The notes: generated by a model not told the origin, from the letters alone. A stretch of 6,978 nucleotides of DNA from an uncultured Saprospiraceae bacterium (GCA_937894165.1 CALCSX010000304.1:1-6978), one strand, 5' to 3'; shown: positions 1 through 6,182, counted from the stretch's first letter. Made by a program: numbers and translations.

Positions 1-34
1 TACAAGAATCTGATTTTAGGACTATTGTGTCAGG

Positions 35-436
35 TTAAGAAGCAATCTGGGTTAATGATGCCATTGCAGTTCTTTCCTGCCCACCTGCCTCCATCATGTA
101 GAAGTCCAGCAAATGATCATCAGAGTAATCAATCAACTCAAAGTTTAATTCATTTTTTTTATCGAAAATATATGTTATTACAGAAAGATCATTTGAAGTT
201 CCAAGCAATTTTGCTGCCATCTCTTTAGTAGCACGACTTTGAGCGTCCTCTGATTCCACTATCGTAATACATTCGGAATATAAAGTATTTAAAGAGTCAT
301 TCAGTCGCTTTATTTTTTCTTCCAAGAGAAGTATATCGTTACTAAGTGTGTCATCAACGACTATATCATCATTAATCCATTGAGCTTGTGCATTTATTGA
401 AAATAATACCAACCAAGCCAGAAGTATATTTTTCAT
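35..436 (-). CDS. Shortened fourth paralogue, probably a decaying remnant
   Basis: This 133-aa product keeps an intact signal peptide (MKNILLAWLVLFSINAQA|QW) and then INDD. It next jumps to the equivalent of paralogue 3 residue 104 (DDTLSNDILLLEE), an in-frame loss of about 79 codons at 360-367. The coiled-coil segment KIKRLNDSLNTLY is identical to copy 3, with C56 equivalent to C135, then SRATKEMAAKLLGTS and ITYIFD. After about residue 98 it leaves the family: the CWGC, WGDPxW and PWLL blocks are missing. The tail LDFYMMEAGGQERTAMASLTQIAS resembles nothing in the siblings. The ORF has no internal stop, so a small secreted protein is possible, but loss of both conserved halves favours a relic. 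Start spacing is six bases after the copy 3 stop. Confidence 0.65.
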   Translation of the reverse strand: MKNILLAWLVLFSINAQAQWINDDIVVDDTLSNDILLLEEKIKRLNDSLNTLYSECITIVESEDAQSRATKEMAAKLLGTSNDLSVITYIFDKKNELNFELIDYSDDHLLDFYMMEAGGQERTAMASLTQIAS

Positions 437-442
437 TTTTCT

Positions 443-1321
443 TTATTTTTTTTGTTCCTGATCTTCTTTTCTCTCTATTTCAAAATTATTATGTGTAGAA
501 ACAATATCTTTTAATATAGGGCTGTCGGGATCTTCAGCGTTAGCCAAAATAAAATCGTAAAGTAGCCAAGGTTTTTTAATATCATTGGAGATATTGGAAA
601 ACATAGCAAATTCAAAATTTAAATCATTTTTTTGACCAATCCAATCAGGATCGCCCCAATATTTTATAAAGAATGGTAAGAATCGCCATCGTTCAAATTT
701 AAAATCTTCCGATGAATAAAACAATCCTTGCATTCCGCTTCGATTGCATCCCCAACAATCCCCAGAGCCAACGTCCATTGAATTACCGAATGTTAATTTT
801 TTGTCATTTTGAAAAACATAATGAATATGATCTACATTGCGAGAACCTCCAAGAAGTTTCGCTGCCCTTTCTTTCGTAGCACGGGTTTGGGCATAGCCGG
901 ATTCCAATATAGGAATACATTCTTCGTATAGCGTATTTAAAGAGTCATTCAACCGCTTGATCTTTTCTTCTAAGTGAAGTATATCGCTACTTATAGTGTC
1001 TTCAGATGCTATGTACCTTGGTTGAGGAGGGGTGGGATTAAGAAATTGGAATTCTCCTGATTTCATTCGTAGATCTTGTATTGTTTCAAATAGTTTAAAC
1101 TTCTTTTCCAGTGATCCCTGTAAGGCAGGGTGTGTCAGCCGCACGTTCATAAGAGAATCGACCATTTTATTGACGAGTGTATTTTGCCCTTCGCTGCCGG
1201 GAGGATGAGTTTTTAGCTCTTTCAACATCTTTTCTGTTAAGATTTCACCATCATCATTAATCCATTGAGCTTGTGTATTGATTGAAAACAATATTATCAA
1301 GGTGATCAGAATATTTTTCAT
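443..1321 (-). CDS. Secreted protein of unknown function, paralogue 3 (CWGC family)
   Basis: This is the third copy (292 aa). The signal peptide is MKNILITLIILFSINTQA|QW, followed by INDDGEILTEKM, closely matching paralogue 2. Shared landmarks are KSGEFQFLN (87-95), the heptad-like helix ILHLEEKIKRLNDSLNTLYEEC with C135, QTRATKERAAKLLGGS, C189-W-G-C192-NRSGM, FFIKYWGDPDWIGQ and KKPWLLYDFILANAEDPDSPILK. It differs from copies 1 and 2 by a short insertion before the CWGC (SMDVGSGD) and by CNRSG in place of C(D/E)RSA. It ends in EQKK-stop, six bases before the start of the fourth copy. DNA identity with the fourth copy is visibly high over the signal peptide and coiled-coil segment, so these two are the most recent duplicates. 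The AQA/TQA-Q cleavage context argues for periplasmic or secreted location. Confidence 0.85.
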   Translation of the reverse strand: MKNILITLIILFSINTQAQWINDDGEILTEKMLKELKTHPPGSEGQNTLVNKMVDSLMNVRLTHPALQGSLEKKFKLFETIQDLRMKSGEFQFLNPTPPQPRYIASEDTISSDILHLEEKIKRLNDSLNTLYEECIPILESGYAQTRATKERAAKLLGGSRNVDHIHYVFQNDKKLTFGNSMDVGSGDCWGCNRSGMQGLFYSSEDFKFERWRFLPFFIKYWGDPDWIGQKNDLNFEFAMFSNISNDIKKPWLLYDFILANAEDPDSPILKDIVSTHNNFEIERKEDQEQKK

Positions 1322-1337
1322 TTTTTTTCATTTTTTT
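1311..1337 (-). repeat. A-rich stop/start junction, copy 2 to copy 3
   Basis: On the minus strand this reads AATGAAAAAAAATGA followed by AAAATATTC. The final ATGA is both the copy 2 stop and the copy 3 start. It matches the copy 1/copy 2 junction except for one extra G, evidence that the duplicated unit included the gene boundary. Confidence 0.6.
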
Positions 1338-2214
1338 GGTCAAATTCAAATTGTTTTTTTCCATGTTGATAATCATCATAAAAATCCACCAATGTCTTCA
1401 ATATAGGTGTATCCGGATCTTTAGCATTCGCTCTTATAAAATCTAAAAGAAGCCAAGGTTGATGATAGGGGTCTTGAATAGATTTGAAAAAGGCTACTTC
1501 AAAATCGTGAAAATTATTTTGACCGGACCAGTTCGGATCTCCCCAAAATTCAATAATGAATGGAATATAAAGCCACTTTATTTGCTGACGATAGATTAAA
1601 GTGTTGGAATAATACTCTTTAGTAAAATTGTACATAGCACTTCTCTCGCAGCCCCAACAATCATCTTCCAATCGTCTTCCTAATGCAAGAATGCTATCAT
1701 TTTCGAAAATATATTTAATATCTTCCAATCTCCTTGAATTACCTAAAATGTTGGCAGCTTTTTCACGACTAGCTCTTGAATAGAGTTCATCATTTTCTAT
1801 TATTTTTTTGCATTCATTGTAAACACCATACATAGAATCCCTTAGTAAATTAAATGATTCTTCGAGAATTAAAACATTTTGCTGAACAGTATCAGGTATC
1901 CTACGCTTATTCGGATATTTATTCAAGAAGTGAAATCTTCCATTTTTATTTGCCAATTCTTTTAGAGCTGTACTTATTTTTATTTTCTTCTCATCCGAAT
2001 CGAGAATTTGTGGATGTTCTGATAATGCTGTAACTAGTGAATTTATCATTGATGAATAAAGTTCCTGCTTTTCCAAATCATTGTTATCAATATTTTTTAA
2101 TTCAGAAACCATCTTTTCTGTTAAGACTTCTCCCTTATCACTAATCCATTGAGCTTGTGCATTTAATGAAAAGAATACTATCAAACAAAGAAGTATATTT
2201 TTATTTTTTTTCAT
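1318..2214 (-). CDS. Secreted protein of unknown function, paralogue 2 (CWGC family)
   Basis: This is the second copy of the family (298 aa). The signal peptide is NILLCLIVFFSLNAQA|QW with an AQA-Q cleavage site. A cysteine in the hydrophobic stretch (C10) is too early and lacks a lipobox context, so a lipoprotein is unlikely. It has the shared architecture: NGRFHFLN, a heptad-like helix ending in C135, SRASREKAANILGNS, C186-W-G-C189-ERSAM, IIEFWGDPNWSGQ, QPWLLLDFIRANAKDPDTPILK and a C-terminal KNEKK. C135 and the CWGC occupy the same residue numbers as in paralogue 1. The start chosen is the ATG at 2214, giving MKKNKNILL, because the ATG used in the sister genes has lost its G here; the next in-frame Met is past the signal peptide. 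Its TGA overlaps the next ATG by four bases. Confidence 0.85.
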   Translation of the reverse strand: MKKNKNILLCLIVFFSLNAQAQWISDKGEVLTEKMVSELKNIDNNDLEKQELYSSMINSLVTALSEHPQILDSDEKKIKISTALKELANKNGRFHFLNKYPNKRRIPDTVQQNVLILEESFNLLRDSMYGVYNECKKIIENDELYSRASREKAANILGNSRRLEDIKYIFENDSILALGRRLEDDCWGCERSAMYNFTKEYYSNTLIYRQQIKWLYIPFIIEFWGDPNWSGQNNFHDFEVAFFKSIQDPYHQPWLLLDFIRANAKDPDTPILKTLVDFYDDYQHGKKQFEFDQKNEKK

Positions 2215-2219
2215 TTTTT
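2195..2219 (-). repeat. A-rich stop/start junction, copy 1 to copy 2
   Basis: On the minus strand, AATGAAAAAAAATAA encodes NEKK-stop of copy 1 and, one frame over, the MKK start of copy 2, followed by AAAATAT. The same word is found at the copy 2/copy 3 junction. Here one G is absent, which destroys the sister genes' ATG and leaves the upstream ATG as the start. Confidence 0.6.
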
Positions 2220-3094
2220 AGATGTTGTTCGTATTTTAACTTCTGTCTTTCAAAATTATCATGAAATTTAGCTATCGCCTTTAGAATAGGCGTATTTGGA
2301 TCTTTTGCATTAACCTGTATAAATTCATAAAGAAGCCAAGGTTTATAATAATCATAGTGCAAAGAATAGAAAAAAGAAAGTTCGAAATCAAAATTATTTT
2401 CTTGACCCTGCCAATTAGGATCCCCCCAATAATCAATAAAAAAAGGAAAATATCTCCATTTCATTCTTTTCTTTTCTACTTCTCTATCTCGATATTCAGA
2501 AGTGAAACTTCTCATTGCTGAACGATCACATCCCCAACAGTTGGATTCATACGAAATCCCTAAATTCAAATTATTGGTATTGTCAAAGATATACTTTATG
2601 TCATCATAATGACTTGAAGTTCCAAGTACTATAGCGGCTTTCTCTCTTGTAGCCCGTGTATGGCTGTTATTGTCCTCCGTGATATGTTTACAGCGTTCAT
2701 AAATTATTCTGATAGAATCATTAAGTATTTTAAGTTTATTCTCTAATAGTATAATTTCTGAACTTACAGTGTCTGTATATTTATTATAAGGAGGTTTAAT
2801 ATGTTCCGGATTCAAAAAATGGAAATCGCCTGATTTGCCTATTAGCTCTTGGAGAATTAGATCCGTTTGGATTTTCTTAATTGAAGATTCTTTAATTAAT
2901 GGATTGTTTCTTCTCTCATAAATAATAGAGTTAATAATTTTCTGTCTAAGGGAGTCTTGTTTGGTTATATTTAGGTCAAAAGATTTTAACTCATTTATCA
3001 CCAAGCTTTTCATAACATTGCCTACAGAATCAACATATTGCGCTTCAACACTCAATGTAAATACCATTAAAATTCCAAAAATTATCTCCTTCAT
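2201..3094 (-). CDS. Secreted protein of unknown function, paralogue 1 (CWGC family)
   Basis: I do not recognise this family. The 297-aa product begins with a predicted type I signal peptide (MKEIIFGILMVFTLSVEA|QY), so it should be exported. Residues 25-90 look helical, ending in KSGDFHFLN. Residues 109-135 form a heptad-like helix (EIILLENKLKILNDS) ending in C135. HTRATREKAAIVLG (145-158) is reminiscent of a HEAT-type helix. Then come C186-W-G-C189-DRSAM, FFIDYWGDPNWQGQ (218-231), KPWLLYEF (251-258), NAKDPNTPILK and a charged, Lys/Glu-rich C terminus. It is the most upstream of four tandem paralogues on one strand and the most divergent in its signal peptide. It ends in KNEKK with its TAA inside the first codons of the next gene (14-nt overlap). 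No enzymatic motif is evident; the CxxC could be a disulfide, redox or metal site. Confidence 0.85.
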   Translation of the reverse strand: MKEIIFGILMVFTLSVEAQYVDSVGNVMKSLVINELKSFDLNITKQDSLRQKIINSIIYERRNNPLIKESSIKKIQTDLILQELIGKSGDFHFLNPEHIKPPYNKYTDTVSSEIILLENKLKILNDSIRIIYERCKHITEDNNSHTRATREKAAIVLGTSSHYDDIKYIFDNTNNLNLGISYESNCWGCDRSAMRSFTSEYRDREVEKKRMKWRYFPFFIDYWGDPNWQGQENNFDFELSFFYSLHYDYYKPWLLYEFIQVNAKDPNTPILKAIAKFHDNFERQKLKYEQHLKNEKK

Positions 3095-3239
3095 CTGTAA
3101 AAATTTATAATAGAAATTTACCCGGAGATAGAAACCACCCCTGAGTTATAAAAAAAATAACTATTTTACTATTAGTATTATTGCCCCTCTGAGATCCTTA
3201 AAAAGACCTTACATTTTTAGCTATAGCTTTCCCACTATA
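3095..3239. other. AT-rich gap between folA and the paralogue array
   Basis: This is the only sizeable intergenic space in the window (145 nt). It contains a perfect 10-base palindrome AGCTATAGCT (3219-3228) just after the folA stop. It also has a small inverted repeat GTTAT/ATAAC around seven A's (3145-3161) and TACTA-T-TAGTA (3167-3177). None is a GC-rich hairpin followed by a T-run on the minus strand, so no intrinsic terminator can be called. Two related C-rich words, CCCCTGAG (3138-3145) and CCCCTCTGAG (3184-3193), flank the A/T-rich core. The gap probably holds a promoter for the array, or the mre transcript reads through; the sequence does not decide. Confidence 0.6.
3113..3120 (-). 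promoter_or_regulatory. Weak candidate Bacteroidota -7 box before the array
   Basis: On the minus strand the bases read TAAATTTC, one mismatch from the TAnnTTTG -7 element described for Bacteroidota sigma-ABfr promoters. It lies 18 nt before the first paralogue's ATG. No clear TTTG/TTG -33 element is seen at the expected distance upstream, and such words are common in AT-rich DNA. This is only a candidate. Confidence 0.15.
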
Positions 3240-3770
3240 TCACTCCTCCTCCGCGCTCTCCACTGAACTCTTCGCCTCACCTATCCTGTGTAATATCTTG
3301 AAAGTAAAGTCGTGATCATTATTTTCATCAGCCTTATATTTTCTGACGACCTCTTCACGCCATTCTTTCTTATCTAAAACTGGGAAATAAGTGTCCCCCT
3401 CTACCTCTGCTTCCACCTCGGTCAAGTAAATCTTATCCAAATATGGCATAGCCAAATTATATATCTCCGTGCCACCCAAGATCATCGCCTCTTCCTCGTC
3501 ATTGTCATGCGCTATACTCAAGGCCTCCTCGATCGAACTGACAGTCAGTGCATTAGTAACTAAAAAGAAAGGATTTCGTGTCAAAATAATATTCTTCCGC
3601 TTCGGTAAGGGACTTCCAATGGAGTCAAAACACTTCCTTCCCATGATCACATGCTTGTCCAGTGTCAGTCTTTTGAATAATTTTAAATCATCACTCAGAT
3701 GCCAGGGAAGCTCATTGTCTTTGCCGATTACACGATTTCTACTCATCGCTACGATCGCGGATACTTGCAT
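3240..3770 (-). CDS. folA: Dihydrofolate reductase
   Basis: Dihydrofolate reductase reduces dihydrofolate to tetrahydrofolate with NADPH in the cytoplasm, supplying one-carbon units for thymidylate, purines and methionine; it is the trimethoprim target. The 176-aa protein shows the whole family pattern. The first strand and Met20-type loop read VSAIVAMSRNRVIGKDNELPW. Next is HLSDDLKLFK, in which D28 aligns with catalytic Asp27 of the E. coli enzyme and W23 with Trp22. The NADP-binding segments are VIMGRKCFDSIG, LPKRKNIILTR and AMILGGTEIY (Gly99-Gly100), followed by IYLTEVEAEVEGDTYFP. A 12-residue acidic tail (EAKSSVESAEEE) extends past the usual end. The ATG at 3770 is required because the first beta strand begins at residue 3, so the 32-nt overlap with mrdA is real. 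No thyA is adjacent; folA is probably a passenger of the mre transcript. Confidence 0.97.
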   Translation of the reverse strand: MQVSAIVAMSRNRVIGKDNELPWHLSDDLKLFKRLTLDKHVIMGRKCFDSIGSPLPKRKNIILTRNPFFLVTNALTVSSIEEALSIAHDNDEEEAMILGGTEIYNLAMPYLDKIYLTEVEAEVEGDTYFPVLDKKEWREEVVRKYKADENNDHDFTFKILHRIGEAKSSVESAEEE

Positions 3771-5646
3771 TTACTGTTCTTTTTCGTTTAGGTTTCTGAA
3801 TTACATTGAGGAGATTGGCATTCTTCATTTGCTCTTGCAAGGCCAATCGGGATTCTCGTATTTCACCATTGATGTATTTTTCGATAATCAAACTGGCGAT
3901 AGGCGCAGCATAAGTTCCCCCAAAACCGGAATTTTCCACATAGACAGCTATCGCAATTTGTGGATTATTTTTCGGGGCAAATCCGAAAAATACAGAGTGG
4001 TCTTCCCCATGTGGATTCTCTGAAGTCCCCGTTTTTCCGCAAATGCTAATATCCGGCAGAAAGGCTCTGCGGGCTGTCCCCGAAGCCACCACTCTCTCCA
4101 TTCCCTCTACCACATCCTCAAAATATAGTTTCTTGACAGCCGCTTCTCTTCTATTATAGGTGATATTATCTATTTTCCCTAAATTGTCAATATAACCTCT
4201 AACGAGGTGGGGTCGATAAAAATGTCCCCGATTGGCTATAATAGCAGCCAAATTGGCAATTTGTAAATTGGTCATCTGAATTTCGCCTTGCCCAATGCCA
4301 ATAGATATAATGAAGGGAGAGCGCCAAGCTCCATTTCCGTAAAGTCGGTTATAATAATCACTGGAGGGTACATTTCCTTTGTTTTCAGATGGCAAGTCTA
4401 TTCCCAATCGGTCATTGAGGCCGAAGGATTCTGCAATTTCTTTAAATCTATCGAGTCCAATAGCAGGCTTGGTATACCCTTTTTGGTTCAATATAGCTGT
4501 CATTTCTGCAAAGAAATAGGAGTTGCAAGAATGTTCGATAGCTGTCGCCATATCTCGCGCGTGGGGATGCACGTGGCAACCTCGCCATCGACCACCTACA
4601 TAGGTGCCGACATTACATTTGACTCCTTGAAGATGGTCCCAAACACCCTCCTCCATCCCGGCTAAACCCACCAAAATTTTAAAAATAGAGCCCGGAGGGT
4701 ATTCCGCAAGCACACTTCTATCATACAAGGGCTTCATCGTATCCCTCAGCAGCTCTCCGTAAGCCAGACCACGGTTGCTTTTGAAGGAAAGTACATTAGG
4801 ATCGTAGGTGGGGGCAGACACCATCGCCAAAATTTCCCCGGTGGACGGTTCAATGGCAACAATGGCGCCCTTCTTATTTTGCATCAATTCCTCTGCAAAT
4901 TTCTGCAGTTCCAGATCAATTGAGGCACTTAAATTTATACCTGATTTGGCTATAGAATCAAGCAAGCCATCCTTATATCGCCCCACATCTCTTCCCAGAT
5001 TATCCTTCAAGATATAGGAAATTCCCATTCGTCCTCTCAGACTATCCTCATATTGTTTTTCTATGCCTGTCGCCCCGATATAATCTCCGGGACGATAGAT
5101 TCCGTCGCTGTCTTCAATAATCTTTTGGTCTACCTCACGAATATATCCCAATATATTGGCTGCATTTTGGTGAGGATAGGCCCGCGCACTTCTCAGAACC
5201 CCCTCAAAACCCTTGAATTCGAAGCTGTGCTCTTGAAATTTGATGAAAACCTCCGGAGATATCTTCTTCAAAAACGGAAAGGGCACATTTTTCGAAAAAC
5301 GCACATCACTCCAATCTTTGTTTAATAAAGAGTCAAATTCAGAAATGGTGATTTCAAGAAGAGAACAAAATTTTTCCTTATCAATATTGGGATCTACCTT
5401 ACTATAAGTAGCCATCAAATCATAGAGCGCATCATTATTTACCATTAGTTGACCCTTTCGGTCATAAATCAGCCCGCGCGCCGGATAAACTATTCTCTTT
5501 TCAATGGCGATAGCATCCGCTCTATTTTTGTAGGTGTCGTCAATTATCTGCAACTGGACAATTTTGAAAATAAGCATTAAGCCTCCAAGTACAATGATCG
5601 CCTGAATCGTTAATTTTCTGTTTTCAAATTTATCTTTGCCTTTCAT
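3739..5646 (-). CDS. mrdA: Penicillin-binding protein 2, elongasome D,D-transpeptidase
   Basis: This is a class B penicillin-binding protein (635 aa) that cross-links peptidoglycan during lateral wall growth. Residues 11-33 form the single membrane anchor. The N-terminal pedestal (about 50-215) contains RIVYPARGLIYDRKGQLMVN and the YIGATGIEKQYEDSLRG segment. The transpeptidase domain (about 255-590) carries all three active-site motifs: S320-I-F-K323 with the acylated serine (in YPPGSIFK), S373-C-N (in EHSCNSYFF), and K538-T-G (in CGKTGTSENPHG). GIGQGEIQMTNLQIAN is also typical. The tail is basic, then acidic (KPKRKR...DRSDE), and its last 11 codons overlap folA in another frame. Its place after mreC-mreD identifies it as PBP2 rather than the division enzyme PBP3. 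There is no strong Shine-Dalgarno in the 11-nt gap, as usual in Bacteroidota. The motifs are intact, so it should be active. Confidence 0.96.
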   Translation of the reverse strand: MKGKDKFENRKLTIQAIIVLGGLMLIFKIVQLQIIDDTYKNRADAIAIEKRIVYPARGLIYDRKGQLMVNNDALYDLMATYSKVDPNIDKEKFCSLLEITISEFDSLLNKDWSDVRFSKNVPFPFLKKISPEVFIKFQEHSFEFKGFEGVLRSARAYPHQNAANILGYIREVDQKIIEDSDGIYRPGDYIGATGIEKQYEDSLRGRMGISYILKDNLGRDVGRYKDGLLDSIAKSGINLSASIDLELQKFAEELMQNKKGAIVAIEPSTGEILAMVSAPTYDPNVLSFKSNRGLAYGELLRDTMKPLYDRSVLAEYPPGSIFKILVGLAGMEEGVWDHLQGVKCNVGTYVGGRWRGCHVHPHARDMATAIEHSCNSYFFAEMTAILNQKGYTKPAIGLDRFKEIAESFGLNDRLGIDLPSENKGNVPSSDYYNRLYGNGAWRSPFIISIGIGQGEIQMTNLQIANLAAIIANRGHFYRPHLVRGYIDNLGKIDNITYNRREAAVKKLYFEDVVEGMERVVASGTARRAFLPDISICGKTGTSENPHGEDHSVFFGFAPKNNPQIAIAVYVENSGFGGTYAAPIASLIIEKYINGEIRESRLALQEQMKNANLLNVIQKPKRKRTVNASIRDRSDE

Positions 5647-5657
5647 CCGGTGAGCAT

Positions 5658-6182
5658 TTAATCAATCGGTGATATCACGTAGTGGAATAGTAGAATAACC
5701 ACATAACTTAATAAAAATGTAAATATTGTTTTCATCAATATAGTTCCAATATAGGCTATCGTAAATATTTCTGCGGAAAAATATACCAAAGTATGACTAA
5801 AAACCAAAATTGAACTGTAAGATAAAAACCAGCCCAGACCCATGTTATCGAAGGTAGGACTTGCTGTAGTGCCGTAACCTCCCCGCGGTTCCAAAGCAGC
5901 CACCACCCATTTTCTCACGAAAGCCGTAAATACACAAGCCGCAGTATGAACGCCGGGTGAATCATAGAAAAAATCTAAAATCATTCCAAATACAAATGCA
6001 ATAAGGAGCAAGCCGTTATTGGAAATCCGAAATGGGAGTGTCAGTAAAAAGATTGGGTAAAATAAAACCTGAATATAAATCGCTCCACCCCAGCCCAAGT
6101 TTATACCTCGCATGATCAATACCTGGATAAATAAATAAATTATTCCCCAAATGACTATCCGAATATTGGAAGATGCATTCAT
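5658..6182 (-). CDS. mreD: Rod shape-determining protein MreD
   Basis: This 174-residue, strongly hydrophobic protein has about five or six predicted membrane helices, usual for MreD. MreD is the integral membrane partner of MreC in the elongasome. The diagnostic stretch is GMILDFFYDSPGVHTAACVF, ending in a cytoplasmic-side Arg/Lys (AFVRKW). It matches the conserved G...D.F....G.....A segment of MreD proteins, in the form seen in Bacteroidota. The ATG at 6182-6180 overlaps the mreC TGA by four bases. No other in-frame start is needed, and the length fits the family. The stop is 11 nt before the mrdA start, so the three genes are almost certainly one transcript. The sequence diverges quickly in this family, so the call rests on topology, the central motif and position between mreC and mrdA. 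Confidence 0.93.
   Translation of the reverse strand: MNASSNIRIVIWGIIYLFIQVLIMRGINLGWGGAIYIQVLFYPIFLLTLPFRISNNGLLLIAFVFGMILDFFYDSPGVHTAACVFTAFVRKWVVAALEPRGGYGTTASPTFDNMGLGWFLSYSSILVFSHTLVYFSAEIFTIAYIGTILMKTIFTFLLSYVVILLFHYVISPID

Larger units (their letters stand above)
35..3094 (-). repeat. Tandem array of four paralogous genes
   Basis: Four head-to-tail genes encode proteins alignable over most of their length: three full-length and one shortened. They share an export signal, a Cys-terminated helix, an R-A-(T/S)-(R/K) helix, and (in the full-length three) CWGC, WGDPxWxGQ and PWLL. Spacing is -14, -4 and +6 nt. The junctions themselves are related in DNA sequence, as expected for repeated unequal crossing-over or replication slippage of one gene unit. 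Copies 3 and 4 are the closest pair, and copy 1 is the most divergent. Confidence 0.85.

Noticed and set aside
25..228. 67-aa plus-strand open frame at the window edge
   Set aside because: It runs antisense to the fourth paralogue and its right part is clearly a shadow of it. The left part could be the end of a gene beyond position 1, but nothing recognisable is seen, so it is only raised under the tail finding.
1318..2214. Copy 2 as a lipoprotein because of Cys10
   Set aside because: The cysteine is inside the hydrophobic core without a lipobox, and a good AQA-Q signal peptidase I site follows.
35..3094. CRISPR, restriction, toxin-antitoxin or polymorphic-toxin locus
   Set aside because: There are no short spaced repeats, no nuclease or methylase motifs, and no recognisable toxin domain; the array is repeated full genes with signal peptides.
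3219..3228. AGCTATAGCT palindrome as a folA terminator
   Set aside because: It is a self-complementary word with no loop, little GC and no following T-run on the minus strand, so it does not fit an intrinsic terminator.
3469..4023. 184-aa plus-strand open frame
   Set aside because: It lies antisense across mrdA and folA, two firmly identified genes, and has no family-like features.
4288..5325. Three plus-strand open frames opposite mrdA (4288-4665, 4808-5017, 5053-5325)
   Set aside because: They are shadows of the PBP2 coding region, with low-complexity, non-family sequence and no start context.
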